NCBI RefSeq assembly: GCF_024721975.1
Contig: NZ_JANQBB010000007.1
Span: 124,001 to 188,000 of the forward strand
Length of the DNA: 64,000 bases
Source: Paenibacillus endoradicis
Lineage (GTDB): Bacteria; Bacillota; Bacilli; Paenibacillales; Paenibacillaceae
Reading direction: 5' to 3'
In this document: in pieces, positions 17,585 through 25,861 of the stretch
Numbering within the stretch: the stretch's first letter is position 1
Layout of the letters: every line of letters begins with the position of its first letter
The notes under the pieces: generated by a model
Database searches by the model: none
The model's input: only the letters and a program-made list of their open reading frames with translations
What the model was told of the DNA's origin: nothing
Program-made: the position numbers and the translations under genes

Positions 17585-18308
17585 TTCGGAGAAGCATCAA
17601 CAGTGGTTAGAACAGTTAACCGAACAATCAAAAGCTAAGCAACAGAAATTTATGAATAATATATCTTCACGTCTTGGTCATCCACGTATGACGGAAGCGC
17701 CACAACATCCGTTCCAAGGAGCTCCAGATTTTTGGAGTGAGAAGAACTGGACTACAGAGCAATGTATCGAACAATTTACCGTTAATTTTCTGTCGGTAGG
17801 TGGTCATGTTCAGCACTGTAACAATATGGAGCAGGCAGCGAATTACATTGCGGGTAAGGCTAAGGAGATGAATCCTTCACATATTGTGCGTCAAGATGAG
17901 CAGGAGCTGGAGGCGTTGTCGTTAGAGCGATTAATCCCTGGTGCTTCAGTGAAGGTTTGGAATAGTGATGCTAAAACGTCTTGGAAAAGTGAAGCAGCAC
18001 AAGCTGACTTCGGTGTCGTCTATGCAGATCACGCTGTCGCTTATACGGGTAGTGTTGTAGTGAAGTCTACAAAGGAGAAGGGGCGTTCGGTTAGCTTGTT
18101 GCCAACAGTACTCTTCATCATCATTCCTGCTTCACGAATGGTTACACGTCTAGGTGAAGTACTTATTCCGTTTGACGAAGCGGGGAGAGAGAATTTACCT
18201 GCGGGTATACACTTTATATCGGGACCAAGTCGTTCATCCGATATCGAAAATGATCTAACGATTGGTGTACATGGACCTGGTATTGTGTATGCGTTGATTG
18301 TTGATTAG
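17574..18308 (+). CDS. lutC: L-lactate utilization protein LutC
   Basis: The 244-residue LUD-domain (DUF162) protein is the third subunit of the lactate oxidase. Family features include ADFGVVYADHAVAYTGSV near 155-172, which matches the substrate-binding region of YkgG/LutC proteins, and the C-terminal SGPSRSSDIENDLTIGVHGP. The start lies inside lutB (11-base overlap). A bidirectional terminator follows at 18341-18370, shared with the convergent ligase-like gene. Confidence 0.92.
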   Translation: MGTNSEKHQQWLEQLTEQSKAKQQKFMNNISSRLGHPRMTEAPQHPFQGAPDFWSEKNWTTEQCIEQFTVNFLSVGGHVQHCNNMEQAANYIAGKAKEMNPSHIVRQDEQELEALSLERLIPGASVKVWNSDAKTSWKSEAAQADFGVVYADHAVAYTGSVVVKSTKEKGRSVSLLPTVLFIIIPASRMVTRLGEVLIPFDEAGRENLPAGIHFISGPSRSSDIENDLTIGVHGPGIVYALIVD

Positions 18309-18340
18309 GAGAGTATGGCATCCAAATTAGATGGAACACA

Positions 18341-18371
18341 AAAAAATCGCCTTTAGCTAGGCGATTTTTTT
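18341..18371. terminator. Bidirectional terminator between lutC and the ligase-like gene
   Basis: The stem AAAAAATCGCCT (18341-18352) / AGGCGATTTTTT (18359-18370) has A and T runs on both sides, so it can end transcription from both convergent genes. Confidence 0.92.
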
Positions 18372-18397
18372 GTTACTGCTCTATTAAATTATAGTAG

Positions 18398-20857
18398 TTA
18401 GTTGTTAATAGGCAATGTTCCAATTAAACCATCAAGAATTGCACTCAAATCTTCTTGCGTATCAGGGAATGCTGCGAAAATAGTATTGTTAATTTCTTCA
18501 TTCGATTGATTTAGCTTTTGTAGCACTGCAGAATAATAGAGAGCTGCCATCACATCATCATTATCATCGAATGCTGGATCCCAAGAAAGTGCTAAGTAAC
18601 TTGCTGCTTGCACGTAATCTCCAAGTACGAAGAAAGCTTGACCAATCGGCATCGCTAGTTTGGCAGTTATACCAAACTCTCTACCTTGTAATTGAGCATC
18701 TGGCAGCAGTTCAAGTTCTAATGCTTTGGCAGTTACTACATCGCGTATTTCGAAAATAGATTGTAAGTACTCATTAGCTAATTGTAAATCATCTTCTCCT
18801 ATTGCTGTTACAGCTCTACGGAATTGAGTTTTAGCGAATTCTACATAATAATCAATTTCCCATGGATATTTATTAATAGCTATCTTGGAGACGATAGCGG
18901 ACTCTTCATCGTTTCCTAGAAGTCGATTCAATTCTAATTGGCGGAAGATAAAGTTCTCATAATAAGGTTCTTGCTTACTCATCTTATCAAGTATTTCTTG
19001 TACTTCTATAGCATACTGCTCTTCAAGTGTAGATTCATAGGTCCGGGTTAATAACTCTAATTTATAATCTATATATTCAGGGTCTCCATTACGACTAATG
19101 GCATTATCCAATTGCTCTATCGATTGTTGTACATTTTGCTCTTGAATCGATTTTTGTACAGTATTAAAGGAATGATAGCCTGATATATTAACTAATGTCA
19201 TTATAAGATATACAGCTGCTCCTACTATGAAAATAGCGGGTATTACGATTGTAAGTTTGTTGCTTAATACTTTATCTTGCCATAGGAATGTCTTTGCTTC
19301 ACTAGATGATAACATCGCTCCAAGTGAGAAGAATACAAGTGCACCAAGATAGACATAACTCATATTGAAATCAAGTACACTATGAATCAGAATTGCTGTA
19401 CTTATAATATACCAAATCGATGGCATAAGTTTTTCATCATCAGTTTTTTTGAGATATGATTTGAAGAAATAATAATAAACAATAGCAAGCGTTAGGAATA
19501 GAGCTAGCATACCGAGAGCTCCTACCTCTACAAGCATCTGAATGAAGAAGCTATGTACTTGAGTACTAGAGTAAGGGTTGTTCTGGTATTGCTGATACAG
19601 AGCTTGCCATGCTCCACCGCCTGCTCCATCAATCGGATAGTCTTTCCAGATAGATAGTGCATCCTCGTAAAAAGTTCCTCGTTCTAATACACTGTGCTGG
19701 TTGAAGTTAATATTTTCAATACGATCACCGATACTCGCGGGTAATAATTTCGTAAAGCCGGTATTTCCTAATAACAAGAAAGCACCTGCTATACCAGCAA
19801 CAATACCTAGCATCGGGATAAGGAACATTACCAATTTTCGCTTGTTGAATGATTGAAGTTTTTGTTCGAGACGAGTTGCAACATATTTTTGGAATGCAAA
19901 GGCAATGACAGCCGTAACGAGTGATCCTCCAAGCAGGATGATCCAAGCGAGCAATGCAGTGCCTTGGGTATGATCTTGTTGCAGTTGCAATCCATAACTA
20001 TTCATACTTGGTAACATAATAACGCTTGCGATTAGAGCTAGTATTAGCTGGAATAACGCTTGAATCTGTTTAGAAAACGTCAGTAATGGTAGTACGAATA
20101 ATAGAATGACTGGGAATGTAGTCCAGCCACCACGAGATAGTGTAAGGATAAAGGAAATTAATGCAGGCACTAACATAAATGATGCAAAAAGTACGACATA
20201 CTTATTTTTTGAAACAACAATTGTAAATAAACATGCGAATAAGAAAGCTATTAAATAGGCAGCATATGTATTTGCATATTGGAACACTGACGTTAAACGA
20301 ACATCTCCGCTACTAGGCATAGCGGCATCAGGATAAACTTCCCAAGGAAATAAGCCCCAAAGGGAGGCATTGCCGAACCAATTCATCATCCCAAAGAGAA
20401 CGATAACGGAAGCAGATCCCATATATATGTAGAAAGCGATTTGTTGACCATCACTTTGACGAAGCAAGTGGTAAGCGGTCATGAACAATATAGCGTAAAA
20501 AATCCAAATCATAAACTCTATGTATGAATAATGAGCAGACACCGCACCAATCATCGAAATACAATAAATGAGTGGAATGCTCCATATTACATATCGAAAT
20601 GGGTTGTGCACTAAAGAGGCGCGACGAGATCGATACATATAAATCCCAAGGCATAATAATAATATAGCGCCAATAATAAAACTATATAATATATCTATCT
20701 CGTAGTTTGGTTGACTACCATTAAGTAAGCCACTTTGAAATGGCATAAATAAAAAGAAGAAAATAAGACAGCTATTAATGATCCAAAATATAGTTGAACG
20801 TTTGGTTAATAGATGCTGGGAGGACGATATACTAGATTTATTAATTTTGTTTGCCAT
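18398..20857 (-). CDS. O-antigen ligase-like (Wzy_C/WsfB-type) membrane protein with TPR-like tail
   Basis: An 819-residue polytopic membrane protein. It has about twelve hydrophobic helices over residues 20-540, and a large loop with a HSFFIQMLVEVGALG stretch near 445-460, typical of the PF04932 ligase/polymerase family. A roughly 270-residue helical, TPR-like soluble C-terminus (550-819) follows. Such proteins transfer lipid-linked glycans to an acceptor outside the membrane. In P. alvei, WsfB of this general architecture is the proposed O-oligosaccharyl:protein transferase of the S-layer glycan. It faces away from the polysaccharide operon that starts at galU, and its leader AGGAGAGTAATC gives a clear start. 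Alternative roles are a Wzy polymerase or a teichuronic-type ligase. Confidence 0.7.
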   Translation of the reverse strand: MANKINKSSISSSQHLLTKRSTIFWIINSCLIFFFLFMPFQSGLLNGSQPNYEIDILYSFIIGAILLLCLGIYMYRSRRASLVHNPFRYVIWSIPLIYCISMIGAVSAHYSYIEFMIWIFYAILFMTAYHLLRQSDGQQIAFYIYMGSASVIVLFGMMNWFGNASLWGLFPWEVYPDAAMPSSGDVRLTSVFQYANTYAAYLIAFLFACLFTIVVSKNKYVVLFASFMLVPALISFILTLSRGGWTTFPVILLFVLPLLTFSKQIQALFQLILALIASVIMLPSMNSYGLQLQQDHTQGTALLAWIILLGGSLVTAVIAFAFQKYVATRLEQKLQSFNKRKLVMFLIPMLGIVAGIAGAFLLLGNTGFTKLLPASIGDRIENINFNQHSVLERGTFYEDALSIWKDYPIDGAGGGAWQALYQQYQNNPYSSTQVHSFFIQMLVEVGALGMLALFLTLAIVYYYFFKSYLKKTDDEKLMPSIWYIISTAILIHSVLDFNMSYVYLGALVFFSLGAMLSSSEAKTFLWQDKVLSNKLTIVIPAIFIVGAAVYLIMTLVNISGYHSFNTVQKSIQEQNVQQSIEQLDNAISRNGDPEYIDYKLELLTRTYESTLEEQYAIEVQEILDKMSKQEPYYENFIFRQLELNRLLGNDEESAIVSKIAINKYPWEIDYYVEFAKTQFRRAVTAIGEDDLQLANEYLQSIFEIRDVVTAKALELELLPDAQLQGREFGITAKLAMPIGQAFFVLGDYVQAASYLALSWDPAFDDNDDVMAALYYSAVLQKLNQSNEEINNTIFAAFPDTQEDLSAILDGLIGTLPINN

Positions 20858-21081
20858 GATTACTCTCCTATGTAAACAATGTTAAATACCTTTAGTAGTA
20901 TATCATATATATGCATCGTGTTTAAGAGATGGTGTCGAGGGAAGTGACAAACTATGGCAAAATCTATATTTAATCACCTGAATATAACAATATATATCCC
21001 AAATGTCCCCTCAAATATGTCTTTTTTATTGATAGTTTGATATGATGCTAATAGAGAAAAAGTGAATAAGGAGACTGGAAA

Positions 21082-21981
21082 TTGAAGATACGTAAAGCCA
21101 TTATTCCTGCAGCTGGACTTGGTACAAGGTTCTTGCCTGCCACTAAAGCCATGCCAAAAGAAATGCTTCCAATTGTAGATAAACCTACTATTCAATATAT
21201 TGTCGAAGAAGCAGTAGCAGCCGGTATTGAGGACATAATCATAGTTACTGGTAAAGGAAAGAGAGCTATTGAGGATCATTTTGACAACAGTTTTGAGTTG
21301 GAGCAAAATTTACTGAATAAAGGGAAATTAGATCTATTAAATGAGGTTCAAAAGTCATCTCAAATGGCAGATATTCACTATATTAGACAAAAAGAGCCCA
21401 AAGGCTTAGGTCATGCTATTTGGTGCGCACGCAAATTTATAGGCGATGAACCATTTGCTGTATTACTTGGTGACGATATTGTTCAGTCGGATGTTCCATG
21501 TATTAGACAATTGATGGATGTTTATAACAAAGAAGAAAAATCAGTAATAGGAGCTCAGAGAGTTCCAATTGAAGAAGTATCAAGATATGGAATTATTGAA
21601 TATGAGAGAATACTTGATCGAATGTATGGCATCAAAAGTTTAGTTGAAAAGCCTAAAAAAGATGAATCACCATCCAATTTGGCTATTATGGGCAGATACA
21701 TATTAACACCTAGAATATTTGAGATTTTGGAGAATCAAGAAGTTGGAGCAGGTGGTGAAATTCAATTAACAGATGCTATTAATACATTAAATACCTTAGA
21801 AAAGGTGTTCGCATATAATTTCGAAGGAAATCGTTATGATGTCGGTGAAAAATTAGGTTTCATTAAAACAACTATTGAATTTGCACTGAATAATAGTGAA
21901 TTAGGACCAGAGTTGGCAATTTATCTAGAGAAACTTAGTGCGAATCGTAATGAAAGGGTAGATCAAATTGAAGTATTATAA
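21082..21981 (+). CDS. galU: UTP--glucose-1-phosphate uridylyltransferase
   Basis: The 299-residue nucleotidyltransferase opens with the signature [22 protein letters not shown]. It also has VEKP near 190 and [12 protein letters not shown] near 250, all typical of GalU/GtaB/HasC. It makes UDP-glucose for glycan synthesis. It starts with TTG at 21082, nine bases after AAGGAGA. It is the first gene of the glycan export operon, and its 3' end overlaps the next gene by 14 bases. Confidence 0.93.
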   Translation: MKIRKAIIPAAGLGTRFLPATKAMPKEMLPIVDKPTIQYIVEEAVAAGIEDIIIVTGKGKRAIEDHFDNSFELEQNLLNKGKLDLLNEVQKSSQMADIHYIRQKEPKGLGHAIWCARKFIGDEPFAVLLGDDIVQSDVPCIRQLMDVYNKEEKSVIGAQRVPIEEVSRYGIIEYERILDRMYGIKSLVEKPKKDESPSNLAIMGRYILTPRIFEILENQEVGAGGEIQLTDAINTLNTLEKVFAYNFEGNRYDVGEKLGFIKTTIEFALNNSELGPELAIYLEKLSANRNERVDQIEVL

Positions 21982-22399
21982 AGTGTTAGTTCTCGTTTCT
22001 ATTTTTGTATTTAGTTTATTGTCGTTACCTACAGATACTTATGCTACTGATAATGATCAGTTGTATGAAGGTAAACGTGATGAAATGTTTAAAGATGATA
22101 CTAATTGGCTTACTATACAATCTAGTGAGGGCGGTACAAGATTTGTAACAGCTGATGGACAAAAAGAAGTTATGTTGATTGACAACTTTGGAGGCATATA
22201 CTTAAACGGAGATCTATATTTGAATAACGAGAAAGTAAACGAAACGTTATCTAATACAATAAGTTCAGATGCATTTCAAATTGGGTTTGTTATTATATTA
22301 GTCTTTTTTATTGTCTTTTTACTTGTTACTGTATTTGTTTTCTTAAAGCTAAAGAGAAAAATAGGAATACTAGAAAACCATATTAAGCGGATTGTCTAG
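21968..22399 (+). CDS. Small membrane-anchored exported protein, function unknown
   Basis: A 143-residue protein I do not recognise. It has a signal peptide (about 1-26, ending TDTYA), a small soluble region (27-95) rich in Asp, Asn and Gly with short beta-like repeats ([15 protein letters not shown]), one strong transmembrane helix (about 100-125) and a short basic coiled tail ([17 protein letters not shown]). The predicted topology is outside-TM-inside. It starts with TTG inside galU (14-base overlap) and is followed 20 bp later by wzm, so it is very likely co-expressed with the ABC exporter. A role as an accessory to export or chain-length control is inference from position only. Confidence 0.6.
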   Translation: MKYYKVLVLVSIFVFSLLSLPTDTYATDNDQLYEGKRDEMFKDDTNWLTIQSSEGGTRFVTADGQKEVMLIDNFGGIYLNGDLYLNNEKVNETLSNTISSDAFQIGFVIILVFFIVFLLVTVFVFLKLKRKIGILENHIKRIV

Positions 22400-22419
22400 A
22401 TATCGAAGAGGAGAAAAAT

Positions 22420-23208
22420 ATGTCGTTTCTTTCACATATTCTAAATAACAGAAAGATGATTATAGAATTAACTAAAAATGACTTCAAATCTAAATACTTA
22501 GGGACACTCCTAGGTATTTTTTGGGCATTCTTTAATCCTATACTCACTATAGTTGTTTTTTTAATAGTTTTTCAGTTCGGATTTAAATCAATGCCAGTGG
22601 GAGATTATCCTTTTACTAATTGGCTTATATCCGGAATAATCTCATGGTTTTTCTTCACAGAGAGCCTTGGAAGTGGAACTGGCTCGATTGTTGATAATAG
22701 TTATCTGGTGAAAAAGGTTTCCTTTAGAGTCAGTCTATTACCAGGTATAAAACTTCTTTCAGCTTTAATTATTCATCTGTTTTTTATTGGTGTAGTAGTA
22801 ATTATTAACTGGAGTTATGGATATGCACCATCTATTTACACATTGCAAATATTTTATTACTTACCTGCGATGATACTGCTACTTATGGGGCTTACATGGC
22901 TTACATCTGCATTATATGTCTTTTTTAGAGATACGATGCAAATTGTGACTACCGTTGTATCATTAGGATTTTGGTTGACTCCAATTTTTTGGAGTTTTAG
23001 TATTGTACCAGAGCAATATAAAATCTATTTTATGTTAAATCCGATGGTCTACATTGTAGAAGGATATAGAAGTGCTTTCATTTATCAAACATGGTTCTGG
23101 GAAAATCCAATATCATCAGTTATTTTTTGGATTGAAACTTTGTTTATTCTTGTTATTGGAATATTTGTGTTCCGTAAATTACGTCCTCAATTCTCTGATG
23201 TAATTTAA
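22420..23208 (+). CDS. wzm: Polysaccharide ABC transporter permease (Wzm/TagG-like)
   Basis: A 262-residue ABC-2-type permease with six predicted helices. Family signatures are FKSKYLGTLLGIFWAFFNP (N-terminal amphipathic segment), GIISWFFFTESL, and the C-terminal FWLTPIFWSF and LNPMVYIVEGYRSAF. It forms the membrane channel that flips undecaprenyl-linked polysaccharide to the outer face. GAGGAG precedes the ATG. It is immediately followed by the ATPase gene (18 bp), forming a two-component exporter. Confidence 0.92.
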   Translation: MSFLSHILNNRKMIIELTKNDFKSKYLGTLLGIFWAFFNPILTIVVFLIVFQFGFKSMPVGDYPFTNWLISGIISWFFFTESLGSGTGSIVDNSYLVKKVSFRVSLLPGIKLLSALIIHLFFIGVVVIINWSYGYAPSIYTLQIFYYLPAMILLLMGLTWLTSALYVFFRDTMQIVTTVVSLGFWLTPIFWSFSIVPEQYKIYFMLNPMVYIVEGYRSAFIYQTWFWENPISSVIFWIETLFILVIGIFVFRKLRPQFSDVI

Positions 23209-23225
23209 GTATGGGAGGTATTTGT

Positions 23226-24506
23226 ATGGAGCGAGAAGTGGTAATACGCGCGAATAATTTAGGGAAAATATACAAGTTGTATAAGAAACCCGAAGATAGA
23301 ATTAAAGAAGCATTTTCGGTTTTTGGTACAAAAGAATATTATAAGCCACATCACGCATTGAAGAATGTCAGTCTGGAAGTTCTTCGAGGAGAAACGATAG
23401 GTATTATAGGTAAGAATGGTTCTGGAAAATCTACATTTTTAAAGATGCTAGCAAATGTTCTAGTGCCAACAAATGGAACAGTAGAGATAAATGGACGTGT
23501 AACTTCTCTTTTAGAGCTTGGTGCAGGATTTAATCCTGAATATACAGGGATTGAAAATATTTATCTTAATGGTACGATCATGGGATACTCTAAAGAACAG
23601 ATGCAAGATAAATTGGATACAATATTGAATTTTGCTGATATAGGAGATTATGTTCATCAAGCTGTGAAAACATATTCAAGTGGAATGTTTGCACGACTTG
23701 CATTTTCAGTAATGGTAAATCTTGATCCAGACATTCTCATCGTAGATGAAGCGCTATCAGTAGGGGATATATTTTTTCAACAGAAGTGCAATATGTATAT
23801 GAAAAATGAGATGAAGAATACTACGAAACTATTGGTTACACACGATATGAACAGTATAGCTAATCTGGCTGATCGCTGCATTGTATTGGATAAAGGTAGA
23901 GTGGTGTTCGAAGGACCTCCACTCGAATCGATTGAATATTATGTGAAAAGTCTTCATTCTGAGAGTTTCGGGCAGCCTACAGCTGATAATGATAAAATAT
24001 CGAACTTAATAAACAAAGAAGATAAACGAAACCTTGAAAATTGGAATAGCGTTGATGTGGATAAATTAGGAGGCGCTTTAGAAGCAAGAATAAAGCGATT
24101 TTTAATTGACGTTAACGGTGAAAGTTATAAAGGATTTATTCAAGAAAATGATGAAGTAAGAGTACAGTTTTTATTAGAAACAGATAGGGATATTAGTGAC
24201 GGAATATTTGGATATATTATTAGTGATAAGTTTGGAAATAACATATTTGGAGAAAATAGCGTTACATCCGGCTTTAGCAATCAATACTTGCGTAATGAAC
24301 ATGTCGTTACTATGCAATTTATGTGGCCTGAGATTAAGGAAGGTGAGTACTTTCTTACTCTAGGTATTGGTGAAGGAGAACACGAACTACAACATATCAT
24401 ACAGTGCTGGGCGCATAATATTTTTAAATTTGATTGTATTACTCCTAAGAAAACTATTCACTGTTTGTTTAATAATAAAATATTGAATTTAACAATAAGT
24501 AAGTAA
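23226..24506 (+). CDS. wzt: Polysaccharide ABC transporter ATPase with C-terminal substrate-recognition domain
   Basis: 426 residues. The N-terminal ATPase (1-245) has Walker A GKNGSGKST near 65, ABC signature YSSGMFARLAF, Walker B ILIVDEALS and the H-loop in LLVTHDM. The C-terminal domain (about 270-426) is a beta-rich Wzt_C-like module, as in E. coli O9a Wzt, where it recognises the modified end of the finished glycan. The start is set at 23226 because GGGAGGT (23213-23219) lies just upstream; an in-frame ATG at 23211 overlaps that site and is unlikely. A capping-type methyltransferase gene follows directly, which fits end-cap recognition. Confidence 0.9.
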   Translation: MEREVVIRANNLGKIYKLYKKPEDRIKEAFSVFGTKEYYKPHHALKNVSLEVLRGETIGIIGKNGSGKSTFLKMLANVLVPTNGTVEINGRVTSLLELGAGFNPEYTGIENIYLNGTIMGYSKEQMQDKLDTILNFADIGDYVHQAVKTYSSGMFARLAFSVMVNLDPDILIVDEALSVGDIFFQQKCNMYMKNEMKNTTKLLVTHDMNSIANLADRCIVLDKGRVVFEGPPLESIEYYVKSLHSESFGQPTADNDKISNLINKEDKRNLENWNSVDVDKLGGALEARIKRFLIDVNGESYKGFIQENDEVRVQFLLETDRDISDGIFGYIISDKFGNNIFGENSVTSGFSNQYLRNEHVVTMQFMWPEIKEGEYFLTLGIGEGEHELQHIIQCWAHNIFKFDCITPKKTIHCLFNNKILNLTISK

Positions 24507-24535
24507 GTGCGAAGCTTTGGAATGGAAGTGAATAA

Positions 24536-25846
24536 ATGAAAAACTGGATTATTACCTCCCCTAAATATGAGTCTGATAATTTAAATTCTATGTTAGCGGT
24601 ATCTCCATGGGCAGGGCATAGAAATTTTGCTTATGACTTAATTAATTTTATGCAACCTGATGTAATCGTTGAACTTGGTTCACATTTTGGAGGTTCATTG
24701 TTTTCTTTCTGTCAATCTGTTAAAGATAACAAACTCAATTCTAAAATAATTGCAATTGACACTTGGGAAGGTGACCCTCAAGCTGGTTTCTATGGCGATG
24801 AAGTGTTTACTATGGTAAAAACGACTGCTAATGAATGTTTCAAAAGTGTTGATTTGAAACTAGATAAACGAACGTTTCAAGCAGCCGTTGAGAGTATGGG
24901 AGATATGTCGATAGATCTTTTGCATATTGACGGATTGCATACTTATGAAGCTGTGTCAGATGATTTTAAAACATGGTTACCTAAATTAAAGGAAAACGGG
25001 ATTATATTATTTCATGATACTGCAGCTTATACAGGCTATGGCTCACATGTTTTTTGGGAGGAAATAAAGCAATTCTATCCTAGTTTTGAGTTTAATCATA
25101 GTTGGGGGTTAGGTATTTTATTTCCTAAAGGTGACAAATGGTATGATTTGATGCTTAAGAGTAATTTTCTAGATAAGATTCTACTCTATAGTTACAAAGC
25201 GAAATTTGAGTTGGCACAAATACAAGTGCACGATTTAGAAAAAATGTCTAATGAACGCTACCAAGCTATGAAGGAAATGGAAATACTAATCCAGAAACGT
25301 GATGAAATTATCGAATCACAATCTAAGTTGCTAGAAGAACGTTTGATATCCATGAATGAAATGGAAGCAATGGTAAGGGAACGTGATGAGGTTATTGAAT
25401 CACAGTCAAAGCTAGTAGAAGAACGTTTGATATCTATGAATGAAATGGAAGCAATGGTAAGGGAACGTGACGAGATTATCGAATCACAATCTAAGTTAGT
25501 GGAAGACCGTTTAAAATCAATGAATGATATGGAAGAAATGATAAGAGAACGTGATAAAATTATCGAGTCACAGTCTAAGTTGGTAGAAGACCGTTTAAAT
25601 GCAATGAATGAAATGGAAGAAATGATCAAGGAACGTGATGAAATTATCGAGTCACAGTCTAAGTTGGTAGAAGACCGTTTGAATGCTATGAATGAAATGG
25701 AAGAAATGATCAAGGAACGTGACGAGATTATTAAATCACAAGTAAATTTAGTAGAAGAACGATTACTATCTATGAATGAAATGGAACAAATGATAAGAGA
25801 ACGAGATCAGACGATTACAGAATTAGATAAAAACATTAAGGAATAG
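24536..25846 (+). CDS. SAM methyltransferase fused to a coiled coil of seven 28-residue repeats
   Basis: 436 residues in two parts. Residues about 1-230 are a class I methyltransferase of the Methyltransf_24/cephalosporin-hydroxylase-like type: VIVELGSHFGGSLFSF is the SAM-binding motif I, followed by AIDTWEGDPQAG and LLHIDGLHTYEAVSDDF. Residues 240 to the end are seven tandem units of 28 residues (four heptads each), consensus ERLxSMNEMExMIRERDE then IIESQSKLVE, predicted as a long coiled coil. The DNA repeats are 84 bp each. The layout recalls E. coli WbdD, where a terminal methyl/phosphate cap enzyme carries a coiled-coil ruler that sets chain length for Wzm/Wzt. No kinase domain is present here. 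It follows wzt by 29 bp. Confidence 0.85.
   Translation: MKNWIITSPKYESDNLNSMLAVSPWAGHRNFAYDLINFMQPDVIVELGSHFGGSLFSFCQSVKDNKLNSKIIAIDTWEGDPQAGFYGDEVFTMVKTTANECFKSVDLKLDKRTFQAAVESMGDMSIDLLHIDGLHTYEAVSDDFKTWLPKLKENGIILFHDTAAYTGYGSHVFWEEIKQFYPSFEFNHSWGLGILFPKGDKWYDLMLKSNFLDKILLYSYKAKFELAQIQVHDLEKMSNERYQAMKEMEILIQKRDEIIESQSKLLEERLISMNEMEAMVRERDEVIESQSKLVEERLISMNEMEAMVRERDEIIESQSKLVEDRLKSMNDMEEMIRERDKIIESQSKLVEDRLNAMNEMEEMIKERDEIIESQSKLVEDRLNAMNEMEEMIKERDEIIKSQVNLVEERLLSMNEMEQMIRERDQTITELDKNIKE
25253..25840 (+). repeat. 84-bp in-frame tandem repeat encoding the coiled coil (7 units)
   Basis: Units start at about 25253, 25337, 25421, 25505, 25589, 25673 and 25757. The middle units are very similar at the DNA level (for example units 2/3 and 5/6 counting from the first), while the first and last are more diverged. 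An 84-bp period equals exactly four heptads, so loss or gain of units keeps both the frame and the coiled-coil register. Confidence 0.9.
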
Positions 25847-25861
25847 ATTGGAGATAAAACT

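Noticed and set aside
21018..21046. Possible galU promoter ending in TATGAT
   Set aside because: No acceptable -35 at 16-18 bp; the start of the glycan operon transcript is left open.
25258..25713. Long minus-strand frame with internal repeats
   Set aside because: It is the antisense shadow of the 84-bp coding repeats of the methyltransferase; low-complexity Ser/Ile-rich translation and no ribosome site.
25253..25840. Regular direct repeats that could suggest a CRISPR or a satellite array
   Set aside because: The repeats are contiguous, in frame and coding (28 codons), without unique spacers.
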